DNA of 6,048 bases from an uncultured Planctomycetaceae bacterium (GTDB lineage: Bacteria > Planctomycetota > Phycisphaerae > UBA1845 > UTPLA1). Where the stretch lies: the NCBI GenBank assembly GCA_938008425.1, contig CALLKH010000511.1, positions 1 through 6,048 of the forward strand. The letters are read 5' to 3'. This document shows, one piece after another, positions 1 to 6,048 of the stretch. The first letter of the stretch is position 1. Each line of letters opens with the position of its first letter. Below the pieces are notes generated by a model that saw only the letters and a list, made by a program, of their open reading frames with translations, ran no database searches and was not told the origin of the DNA. Position numbers and translations under genes: made by a program.

Positions 1-32
1 CGGGCGCGTGTCTCGAATTGAAGCGGATCCAT
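1..32 (-). CDS. possible start of a gene running off the left edge (partial)
   Basis: An ATG at 32-30 on the minus strand opens a frame that stays open to the window edge (ten codons, MDPLQFETRA). A purine-rich GGAAGG at 49-44 lies 11 nt upstream and could serve as the Shine-Dalgarno. The position, just beyond the terminator of the preceding minus-strand operon, is where a next gene could start. Ten codons are too few to assign a family. Two plus-strand frames are also open through part of this region and stop at 97 and 122, so a convergent gene end is an alternative reading. This is a weak call. Confidence 0.22.
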   Translation of the reverse strand, partial: MDPLQFETRA

Positions 33-143
33 CGCAGCGTCAGCCTTCCGGCACCGCTCCGGGACGGGGCGGCTCTGATTGCCACATGCAGCGTTGATAC
101 CAGGAAAAGGGCGCTTTTCTAGATTCCGGAACTCGCAAACGAC

Positions 144-181
144 AAAAAAATCGCCGGGACCGCTGGACAGCCCCGGCGATT
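144..181 (-). terminator. Rho-independent terminator of the dxr-rseP unit
   Basis: Read on the minus strand, a perfect 10-bp stem (AATCGCCGGG at 181-172 pairing with CCCGGCGATT at 158-149) encloses a 13-nt loop. It runs into seven consecutive T residues (150-144), two of which belong to the stem. It begins about 30 nt after the rseP stop codon. The GC-rich stem and T-run are textbook for an intrinsic terminator. There is no T-run on the other side of the stem, so it should act only on leftward transcription. Confidence 0.92.
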
Positions 182-210
182 CATTGAATTCACGAGCAGC
201 GGCGAATGCG

Positions 211-2712
211 CTATGTTCCGACCACCATTCGAACGATGTCCTGATAGGTCACCAGGATGAACACCGTCGCGATCAGCGCGATGCCGAGCAACTGCGTTGC
301 GACCTGCATCTTGATGCTGACCGGCTCGCCGCGAACTTTTTCCAGGATCAGAAACAGGAAGAGGCCGCCGTCCACGATCGGCAACGGCAGGAAGTTAATC
401 ACCGCGAGATTGGCCGAAATCAGGCCGAGGAAAAACAGCAGCGCGGTAAGTCCGCTCTGCGAGACTTTGGCGCCGACATTGGCGATTCCCAGCGGGCCGC
501 TGACGTTGCTCAGGCCGACGTTTCTCGTCAGCAGCATGTGATAAAGCGTCTGCACGGTGTAAACCGTCGAACGATAGGCCTGCTTGATTCCCGCGGCACA
601 CGCCTCGATCGGATTCGCGATCGCATGCTTCTCAAACAGGGAATAGCAGCCGAACGTAAACGGAAAGTACAGGACGCGCGCGATCCAGGGGTCGGTGCCG
701 TCGGGCGTCACGGTGTAGGTTCCGGTCTTGCGTTCACCATTGACCGTGACGTATTCGATCGTGACCGTCTTTCCGACGGCATCCTTCAGCAGCTGTTCGG
801 CTGCGCGCCAGTCGGGCAGGGCATACGGCAGGGTTCGATCCGTGCCGTCCTTGGGATCCTTGCGCGTCACCATGCAGCTCGACTTGCCGTCGATCTTGAT
901 GATGCGATCCTCGATCCCGAGATTCAGCGCCGCTTGAACGCAGTTCGGTACGTCGAAGGTCGTGGTCGCGATCTTGTCGACCAGGCGATACTCAATCGTC
1001 GCCCGCTCGCCGGCCTTCCTTTGAAACGCCTGGCTCAGTTCGGACCAGTTGCGCATCGGCCACCCGTCCACCGAGAGGATCACCGCGCCGCGTTCGAGGC
1101 CCGCCTCGGCGGCCGGGGTCGTCGATTCTCCGAATTGCCTGACCACATCCGCCACGACAACCCGATCTTCATTGAGGCACTGAATATTCGCGTCGACCTT
1201 CGGCGGCAGATCGCTCATCAGGGCGAACGGCTTGATCGGAATGATGGGCTTCAAGACCACAATGTCGATGTTTTCGAACCACTTGCGCCATCCATCCGGA
1301 GAATTCACCGATGCCAGCGCTTCCGTCAGGCTGGTGATGTCGTCCTCGGGCAGTCCGGCCTCCGCCGCAATGGCCCGGACCGCCTCGCGGCCATGGGCCG
1401 GGTTCGCAAGCCCCGGGCGGATACAGGCCTCGCGGTGATCAATGCAGAAGTCGACGGCCGCGGGGGTGAGTGTCGCATGCTTGACGCCGCGGCGGCGCAC
1501 CTCGATTTCGGCGCCCGTTGTGCCCGCCTCCTTCAGTGCGTCCTCCATCTCTGAGTAGGTGGGGAATTCGTACTTCCCGATCCGCGTAATCACGTCGCCG
1601 TTTTCCACGCCGGCCTTGCCGAATGAGGAGTTCGGGAGAACGGAGAGAACGGTCAGTCTGGGAACGAGTCCGAGCAGGGAGGCCGAGCCGGGACTGGCAT
1701 CGTCATACGGCAGCGGCAGCCACACGGCGCGGGCTTCGACCGTGACGGTATTCGTTTCGATCTCCGGATCGAACTCGATGAGCATTTCCGGCTTCAGGTC
1801 ATCCGGGTTCTTCGGGCGCTTGACGACGAGTTGAACCGGAGCACCGCGGGCCTCCATCATCTGCCGGCGCACCACGCCGATGTCCTCGACCTTGATCGAT
1901 TTGCCCTCGACGATCATTTCATGGATTTCGTCGAACGGCTTCAGCTCGTTTGTCCTTGCGGAGTCCGGCGATTTCAGAAGCAGTTCGCCGACGCGCCGAT
2001 TCTCGGGGCCCGCGATGCCGATCTGGCGACGCTCGCTGGTCTCGATGTATTCCGGCCGAATCTCGGGTGAGGGCGACACGATCTTTCCGTCGCGTTCGAC
2101 GGTCATGACCAGCACTTCGTCGGGGTCTGAGAGGACGATCCGCTGAGTCAGGTCCGCGAAGTTCATGATCTTCGTGCCGTTCATCTCAAGGATCTTGTCG
2201 CCCGGGAGCAGCCCCGCGCGTCCGGCGGGCGAATCAGGAACGACGTATGCAGCGACGGACGGCGGCTGCAAGAGTCCGACCATGTTCACAATCGTGAACA
2301 CGATTGCCGCGAAGATCAGATTCATGACAACGCCGGCGCAGACGATGACCATGCGCTTGCCGACCGGCTTGCTGGTGAATGAATCCGGGTTTTCCTTCAC
2401 CTTGAGCTCGCCGGACTTGTCGACGACGAAGTCCTCCTGACCGAGCATCTTGACGTAGCCGCCCAGCGGCAGAACGTTGAAGGAATATCGCGTCTCGCCC
2501 CTGGTGAAGCCGAACAGCTCGCGGCCGAAGCCGATGGCGAACCGTTCCACCTTCACCTTTGCCCACTTCGCCGCCAGGAAGTGGCCGAGTTCGTGAACGA
2601 ACACCACCAGCGAGAAGCCGAGGATGATGAGCACGTAGGACCAGACCGTCGTCACCCAGGCGGGCATTTCGGCCAGAACCAGTAAGGAACCGTCAGCTAT
2701 GCTTTGCTGCAT
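211..2712 (-). CDS. rseP: RseP-family site-2 zinc metalloprotease with expanded PDZ region
   Basis: Inner-membrane M50 intramembrane protease. Family members cut membrane-anchored anti-sigma factors after a first site-1 cut, and also clear leftover signal peptides. The zinc-binding HELGH is at residues 40-44 in the first membrane helix. FNVLPLGGYVKM follows at 78-89, and a second hydrophobic segment lies around 121-148. The conserved SGPLGI is at 738-743. The distal motif NFLPLPIVDGG is at 773-783, with the third zinc ligand D781, and a last helix lies near 805-825. All catalytic residues are therefore present. The protein has 833 residues against about 450 in E. coli RseP. The extra length is in the extracytoplasmic part, where I see PDZ-like modules at about 153-225, 236-300, 346-410, 515-588 and a degenerate one at 595-670. 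The ATG at 2712 overlaps the end of dxr by 16 nt and has GAGG seven nt upstream (2723-2720). Met16 is a possible but less supported start. The family assignment is firm; the substrate is unknown. Confidence 0.95.
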   Translation of the reverse strand: MQQSIADGSLLVLAEMPAWVTTVWSYVLIILGFSLVVFVHELGHFLAAKWAKVKVERFAIGFGRELFGFTRGETRYSFNVLPLGGYVKMLGQEDFVVDKSGELKVKENPDSFTSKPVGKRMVIVCAGVVMNLIFAAIVFTIVNMVGLLQPPSVAAYVVPDSPAGRAGLLPGDKILEMNGTKIMNFADLTQRIVLSDPDEVLVMTVERDGKIVSPSPEIRPEYIETSERRQIGIAGPENRRVGELLLKSPDSARTNELKPFDEIHEMIVEGKSIKVEDIGVVRRQMMEARGAPVQLVVKRPKNPDDLKPEMLIEFDPEIETNTVTVEARAVWLPLPYDDASPGSASLLGLVPRLTVLSVLPNSSFGKAGVENGDVITRIGKYEFPTYSEMEDALKEAGTTGAEIEVRRRGVKHATLTPAAVDFCIDHREACIRPGLANPAHGREAVRAIAAEAGLPEDDITSLTEALASVNSPDGWRKWFENIDIVVLKPIIPIKPFALMSDLPPKVDANIQCLNEDRVVVADVVRQFGESTTPAAEAGLERGAVILSVDGWPMRNWSELSQAFQRKAGERATIEYRLVDKIATTTFDVPNCVQAALNLGIEDRIIKIDGKSSCMVTRKDPKDGTDRTLPYALPDWRAAEQLLKDAVGKTVTIEYVTVNGERKTGTYTVTPDGTDPWIARVLYFPFTFGCYSLFEKHAIANPIEACAAGIKQAYRSTVYTVQTLYHMLLTRNVGLSNVSGPLGIANVGAKVSQSGLTALLFFLGLISANLAVINFLPLPIVDGGLFLFLILEKVRGEPVSIKMQVATQLLGIALIATVFILVTYQDIVRMVVGT

Positions 2713-3857
2713 CGTGCAACCTCGCTCCGGGCCCAGGCATCGACGCGATAGAGCGTCTCCAGGCTCGGGCTGCCTTCAAACTCATGACGCCCGAGGACGT
2801 CCTCCACGATATCTACAATCCGCAGGAAACCGATGCGGTCGTTTCGGAACAGTTCCACGGCCGCTTCATTCGCCGCATTGAACGCCGCACCCGCGGTGCC
2901 GCCTTTTTTCGCCACTTCACGTCCCAGTCGAAGCGAGGGGAAGCGGGTTTCATCCGGCGGCTCGAAGTGCATGCGGCCCAGCTTTGAAAAATCCACGCGA
3001 TCGCTGCATCCAGACAGCCGTCGCGGATAGGTCATGGCGTACTGGATCGGCGTCCGCATATCGGGGCTGCCGAGCTGGGCCACCATCGACCCGTCATGAA
3101 ACGCCACCATCGAGTGAATGATCGCCTCCGGGTGGATGACCACTTCAATACGATCCGGGTCCACGTTGAACAGCCAACGTGCTTCGATGATCTCCAGCGC
3201 CTTGTTCATCATTGTAGCGCTGTCGATCGTGATTTTCGGACCCATGTCCCACGTCGGGTGCTTCAGTGCATCGGCCTTTCCGGCCGTTCGCATCTGTTCC
3301 AACGTCCAAGTCCGAAACGGGCCGCCGGAGGCCGTCAGCAGGATTCGCTCGATCTCCTCGTGGCTGCCGGAATGGAGGGCCTGGAAGACCGCGGAATGCT
3401 CGCTATCGACCGGAATCAACTGCGCCCCGGATCGGGCGGCGGCATCGACCATGAGCTGCCCGGCGACGACCAGCGACTCCTTGTTCGCCAGGCCGACGGT
3501 CAGGCCGCGTTCGACGGCCGTCAGGGTCGCGGCGAGGCCGGCCACGCCGACGATACCCGCCAGAACGAAGTCGCACTCGGTCTCTTTCACGAGCTGCACG
3601 AGCGCGTCCGGTCCGCCGAGGACTCGGGTCTGTGCCCCGGACCGCCGGAGGCGATCCTCGGCTCGTTCGGCGGCTTTCGCGTCGGAAAGGGCGACGCAGC
3701 GGGAACGGTATCGCTCGGCCTGCTCGGAGAGCCGTTCCCAGCTCGTTCCGGCGGCGAGGCCGACGATCTCAAACTCGCTCGGGAGGTTGTCGGCGACACT
3801 CAGCGCGCTGCGGCCGATGGAGCCGGTGGAACCCAGAATAATGACCCGTTTGGGCAT
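2697..3857 (-). CDS. dxr: 1-deoxy-D-xylulose 5-phosphate reductoisomerase (dxr/ispC)
   Basis: Cytosolic enzyme of the MEP pathway. It isomerises and reduces DXP to 2-C-methyl-D-erythritol 4-phosphate with NADPH and a divalent metal, the first committed step to IPP and DMAPP. The NADPH-binding GSTGSIG is at residues 9-15 from the chosen start. In order follow LANKES, the metal- and substrate-binding VDSEHSA, SGGPF, the IDSATMMNKALEIIEA block, and IHPEAIIHSM. The C-terminal FNAANEAAVELF segment is also present, so the enzyme looks intact. At 386 aa it is close to the E. coli length of 398. The frame extends to a GTG at 3872 (391 aa), but that GTG lies inside the Shine-Dalgarno itself, so I place the start at the ATG at 3857, directly before the PKRVIILG strand. 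Its 3' end overlaps rseP by 16 nt, indicating a two-gene operon. The family is a likely fosmidomycin target. Confidence 0.96.
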   Translation of the reverse strand: MPKRVIILGSTGSIGRSALSVADNLPSEFEIVGLAAGTSWERLSEQAERYRSRCVALSDAKAAERAEDRLRRSGAQTRVLGGPDALVQLVKETECDFVLAGIVGVAGLAATLTAVERGLTVGLANKESLVVAGQLMVDAAARSGAQLIPVDSEHSAVFQALHSGSHEEIERILLTASGGPFRTWTLEQMRTAGKADALKHPTWDMGPKITIDSATMMNKALEIIEARWLFNVDPDRIEVVIHPEAIIHSMVAFHDGSMVAQLGSPDMRTPIQYAMTYPRRLSGCSDRVDFSKLGRMHFEPPDETRFPSLRLGREVAKKGGTAGAAFNAANEAAVELFRNDRIGFLRIVDIVEDVLGRHEFEGSPSLETLYRVDAWARSEVARCSKA

Positions 3858-3868
3858 GTGCGGAATCT

Positions 3869-3876
3869 TCACCTCC
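3869..3876 (-). promoter_or_regulatory. Shine-Dalgarno of dxr (start-deciding)
   Basis: The minus strand carries GGAGGTGA, an eight-base complement to the usual 16S rRNA 3' end. It ends 11 nt before the ATG at 3857, or 14 nt if counted from GGAGG, which is long but workable. The GTG at 3872-3870 is part of this motif and so has no Shine-Dalgarno of its own. The site therefore favours the shorter dxr product. Confidence 0.7.
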
Positions 3877-3882
3877 GCCGCT

Positions 3883-3920
3883 AAGCGGTGGGGCGAATGA
3901 TAGACCGAAGCGGTGGGGCG
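3883..3920 (-). repeat. 13-bp direct repeat flanking the putative -10 box
   Basis: The 13-mer CGCCCCACCGCTT (minus-strand reading) occurs identically at 3920-3908 and 3895-3883, with a 25-bp period. One copy fills most of the spacer between the putative -35 and -10 elements. The other lies over the expected transcription start. The identity of the two copies is seen directly. A role as a regulator-binding site is inference, and a short tandem duplication is the simplest alternative. Confidence 0.6.
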
Positions 3921-3925
3921 GGCAA
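3897..3925 (-). promoter_or_regulatory. putative sigma70-type promoter of dxr-rseP
   Basis: On the minus strand, TTGCCC (3925-3920, 4 of 6 to TTGACA) and TATCAT (3902-3897, 5 of 6 to TATAAT) are separated by exactly 17 bp. Transcription would start near 3890, giving a leader of about 33 nt that contains the dxr Shine-Dalgarno. The TATCAT stands out in a GC-rich gap. The call rests on consensus matching alone, and consensus elements are less reliable outside Proteobacteria. Read-through from the upstream gene is an alternative, since no clear terminator separates them. Confidence 0.45.
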
Positions 3926-3963
3926 CCGAAGGTGGTCGGCGACGCAGGCCCCCGGGGAGCGGG

Positions 3964-5769
3964 TTACAGCCCCGGTTCCGAGTGCATTTGGTGCAGCAGC
4001 ACGAGCGTCCAGAGGTTCTCGAATTCCAGCCGGCTCATGTGCGGAAGGCGGCGTTCGAGCGCCGTGCGATCCACCAGTTCGCCGAAGCCGTCGTCGCTTG
4101 CGAACTTGGCGCTGATGATCTCCCGGCGATCGGCGGGCACGACGAACGGCCGTCGGCGTCCTTTGATCATGCGTCGAATCGTTTCGGTCACCGGGACCGG
4201 TAGGCTCATCGCCAGACTTTTCAGCCGGTACTTGAGTGGCCGGATCGGGCTGGACATCGGCACGCCGAGTCCGGCCTCGACGACGGCCGCGGCCTTGGGG
4301 GAAACCGCCTTGAGGAAGGCGACGTACAGTGCGTCGCCGGATTTTACGGCATCGGGGATCCGCATCGTTCGCTCGAAGATCGAAAAGTAGTTGAACGGAG
4401 ACGTCTGCCACAGAAAGAAGCGGGCGCGATCTTCGCCCGGGAAGAGCCAGTTCATTCCCCGCTCATATCGCCGGAAGTGAACCGCCTTCTGAGCGACCGA
4501 TCGCTCCGGGTAGGCGTCAATCCGCTCGCGCAGGGTTGAATCGAGCGTGCCCGGCGCGAGCCGCATGATCGATTCGGCCTCGCGGACCGGCGTCGCCTTG
4601 GCGTGGGGACGCAGGAGCTTTGCGACATACTGATCGATCGTGAGCGACTGCGCGGGCCGCAAGTCGGGAAAGATGAAATCGCCGCCATCGCCGGTGATGT
4701 AGATCGCATCGTCGCCCCAGTCGGCGACGAGTTGCTCAAGAAAGAGCAACAGCGATCCGTGGGCGATGGAGTTCAAACCCGACAGCGCTCGCAATAGAAA
4801 CCGCTCTGCGTCCGCGGCCGGCTCGCCGAGGCGGTAGAGGCGCCATGGAATTCCGAGCGCGGCGGCCACCACTTCCGCTGCCGCCGCATCGTTGCGCGCG
4901 ATGCCCTGCGCATCGAGATATGTCGCGGCGACGCATGGGATTTTTTCCCGCGCGAAGACTCCGGCGATCACCCGCGAGTCCTTCCCGCCGCTCAGGCTGA
5001 GAATCCGCTGGCCGGCGAGCGCGGGGGACGCCAGCGGCCGGCACCGCTCGGCCCAGAGGCCGGCCAGTTCGTTTGCGTAATCGTCTGCGGATTTGCCCGG
5101 CGCGTCCTTGTCGTCGAAGTTGGACGTGTAGGTCGAGTGGATGGCGGCCTTCACCCGGCCGCCTTCGGCCTGCACATCGAACACCACGCCGCCGGGCGCG
5201 CGATCGACGCCCTCCCACAGGGTTCGCGAGCCGATCAGATGGCGAAACACGAGCGCCTGCGCCCAGGCGACGCGGTCGAATCGCCGGGCGGCCGCCAGGC
5301 GCACGACGACGTCGCATTCCCGCGAAATGACGACGCCGGCATCGCTTCGGTGCCAGAAGAGCGGCAGCCTCGTGAATGGATCGGCGAAGACGATGGCGCG
5401 CCTGGCCGTCGCGTCGAGAATGGCGGCCACATACTCGCCTTCGTTTCTTTGCGTCCACGCCGCGAGCCGTTCAAGGGGCAACTCGGGTGTTGACAGGAGC
5501 GTCTTCGCCAGTTCGCGGAGATCCTCGACGATGTCGTCGCCCCCATTCCGATAGATTCGCCCTTCGAGGACGATCATTCGCTGCCCGGAGGCGAGGGTGC
5601 GCACGGGGTAGGCCGGCCGTCCGGTGTGGCCGAGAAAAAGCCCCGGCCCCGAGGAGACGATCGACGTCTGATCCATCGGCGAGAACCGCCGTGAATCGAG
5701 CGCGGCGGAGAACCGAACGCCCGCATCGGGGGTGTCAGACGAAGTGAACCAGAGAGATAGTCCCGGCAT
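3964..5769 (-). CDS. asparagine-synthase-family ATP-dependent amidotransferase-like protein
   Basis: A 601-aa protein with the AsnB two-domain plan. Residues 1 to about 200 resemble a class II (Ntn) glutaminase fold: EGRIY at 69-73, NEGEYV at 109-114, and DPFTRLPLFW at 130-139. The catalytic Cys that must follow the initiator Met is absent, because the protein starts MPGLS. Residues from about 230 form the synthetase domain, with the ATP-pyrophosphatase loop SLSGGKDSR at 258-266 and GDGGDFIF at 360-367. In that second motif the acidic residue usual after the last D is Phe365. The expected partner reaction is adenylation of a carboxylate and amide formation. Without Cys1 the protein cannot take ammonia from glutamine in the normal way. 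Related families that also lack it include beta-lactam synthetase and lasso-peptide cyclases, and many unassigned paralogs sit in polysaccharide clusters. The ATG at 5769 has GGAGG 12 nt upstream (5786-5782). The stop is 106 nt before dxr, on the same strand. The fold assignment is strong; the substrate is unknown. Confidence 0.85.
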   Translation of the reverse strand: MPGLSLWFTSSDTPDAGVRFSAALDSRRFSPMDQTSIVSSGPGLFLGHTGRPAYPVRTLASGQRMIVLEGRIYRNGGDDIVEDLRELAKTLLSTPELPLERLAAWTQRNEGEYVAAILDATARRAIVFADPFTRLPLFWHRSDAGVVISRECDVVVRLAAARRFDRVAWAQALVFRHLIGSRTLWEGVDRAPGGVVFDVQAEGGRVKAAIHSTYTSNFDDKDAPGKSADDYANELAGLWAERCRPLASPALAGQRILSLSGGKDSRVIAGVFAREKIPCVAATYLDAQGIARNDAAAAEVVAAALGIPWRLYRLGEPAADAERFLLRALSGLNSIAHGSLLLFLEQLVADWGDDAIYITGDGGDFIFPDLRPAQSLTIDQYVAKLLRPHAKATPVREAESIMRLAPGTLDSTLRERIDAYPERSVAQKAVHFRRYERGMNWLFPGEDRARFFLWQTSPFNYFSIFERTMRIPDAVKSGDALYVAFLKAVSPKAAAVVEAGLGVPMSSPIRPLKYRLKSLAMSLPVPVTETIRRMIKGRRRPFVVPADRREIISAKFASDDGFGELVDRTALERRLPHMSRLEFENLWTLVLLHQMHSEPGL

Positions 5770-5883
5770 ACTGAGTCGGCGCCTCCGGGACGATCATCGG
5801 TCATGGCTGAGGGGAAATCAACGGATGGGACTCGGAGATTTCGTTTCACGCGTGGCGACGAGCTCTCATGCTGACGTGCCGGG

Positions 5884-5912
5884 ATTGTTCGAGACAAAGT
5901 CGTGTTCGCCAA
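5884..5912 (-). promoter_or_regulatory. weak candidate promoter for the asparagine-synthase-like gene
   Basis: On the minus strand, TTGGCG (5912-5907) and AACAAT (5889-5884) each match the sigma70 consensus at 4 of 6 positions and are 17 bp apart. Transcription would begin near 5877, about 108 nt before the ATG at 5769. Matches of this quality occur by chance, so this is only the best of several weak candidates. Confidence 0.2.
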
Positions 5913-5969
5913 TGCGAGTAAGCGGCGGGCCAGCTGGTCGTACATCGTTGGCGTAAATCAAGAGTTCAA

Positions 5970-6035
5970 AATGAAAAAGGAAAAAGTGAAGACAGAGTCA
6001 AGCGGTGGTGATCCCCTGGTTTCAGTCTACACTTT
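5970..6035 (-). terminator. imperfect inverted repeat with T-rich tail, possible terminator of an off-window gene
   Basis: An 11-nt inverted repeat with one mismatch (6035-6025 against 5993-5983) encloses a 31-nt loop. On the minus strand it runs straight into a T-rich tract, CTTTTTCCTTTTTCATTTT. That arrangement could terminate a minus-strand gene lying beyond the right edge. The stem is AT-rich and the loop long, unlike the strong terminator at 144-181. It could instead be a cis-regulatory hairpin or chance pairing in AT-rich DNA. Confidence 0.3.
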
Positions 6036-6048
6036 GAATTTATCCCCA

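Larger units (their letters stand above)
5770..6048. other. intergenic region upstream of the asparagine-synthase-like gene
   Basis: This stretch has no convincing gene. The part nearest the gene has the GC-rich base composition of the rest of the window. From about 5941 to the edge the GC content falls to roughly 41% by hand count. A plus-strand frame from an ATG at 5971 (MKKEKVKTES...) stays open to the edge, but it has no clear ribosome binding site and lies in simple A-rich sequence, so I do not call it a gene. Confidence 0.6.

Noticed and set aside
104..119. Perfect 6-bp hairpin GAAAAG-GGCG-CTTTTC
   Set aside because: The stem is short and AT-rich and is not followed by a T-run on either strand. 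The real terminator is the adjacent structure at 144-181.
79..1554. A 491-codon open frame on the plus strand opposite rseP
   Set aside because: It lies wholly antisense to most of the rseP C-terminal half and runs through the terminator. Its product is low-complexity and rich in Arg, Asp and Gln, typical of a shadow frame in high-GC DNA, and it has no recognisable domain.
3096..3900. Two plus-strand open frames of about 260 codons opposite dxr
   Set aside because: Both are antisense to a clearly functional dxr with intact motifs, and their products show no domain. They are shadows from GC-biased codon use.
3940..3963. C/G-rich palindrome CCCCGGGG after the asparagine-synthase-like stop codon, considered as a terminator
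   Set aside because: There is no loop and no following T-run, so it does not meet the pattern of an intrinsic terminator.
5793..5821. TTGATT and GATGAT with 17-bp spacing just upstream of the asparagine-synthase-like gene
   Set aside because: Transcription would start at about the Shine-Dalgarno itself, leaving no usable leader, and both boxes match at only 4 of 6 positions.
5574..5945. A 123-codon minus-strand frame beginning upstream of the asparagine-synthase-like gene
   Set aside because: More than half of it overlaps the N-terminal coding region of that gene in another frame. No ribosome binding site or family similarity was seen.

Overview
The window reads as a high-GC bacterial chromosome segment with three complete genes, all on the minus strand, so transcription runs from right to left. 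In transcription order they are an asparagine-synthase-family protein (3964-5769), dxr for DXP reductoisomerase of the MEP isoprenoid pathway (2697-3857), and a very large RseP-type site-2 protease (211-2712). No rRNA, tRNA, CRISPR array, insertion sequence or phage gene was found. The organism is most likely a Planctomycetota/Phycisphaerae-type bacterium. That is an inference from the GC-rich coding sequence, the dxr-rseP pairing and the expanded, multi-PDZ RseP. No phylogenetic marker is present to prove it.

Layout: 1-143 is a short intergenic segment with a possible gene start running off the left edge. 144-181 is a strong intrinsic terminator that closes the dxr-rseP unit. 211-2712 is rseP. 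It overlaps the end of dxr by 16 nt and has its own Shine-Dalgarno, so the two are probably translationally coupled. The 106-nt gap at 3858-3963 holds a plausible sigma70-like promoter, a 13-bp direct repeat flanking its -10 box, and an eight-base Shine-Dalgarno that argues for the dxr start at 3857 over a GTG at 3872. 3964-5769 is the asparagine-synthase-like gene. 5770-6048 is non-coding on present evidence. Its right part is much richer in A+T (about 41% GC over 5941-6048 by hand count) and contains an imperfect inverted repeat followed, on the minus strand, by a T-rich tract.

Function: dxr and rseP are housekeeping envelope/isoprenoid genes that sit near each other in many bacteria. The upstream asparagine-synthase-like protein is the least explained gene. 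It keeps the ATP-pyrophosphatase loop, but it lacks the N-terminal Cys needed to hydrolyse glutamine and has an altered second motif, so it is unlikely to be an ordinary AsnB. I found no convincing undescribed multi-gene system. The items most worth a second look are this divergent amidotransferase, the five-module PDZ region of RseP, and the repeat-bracketed promoter in front of dxr.
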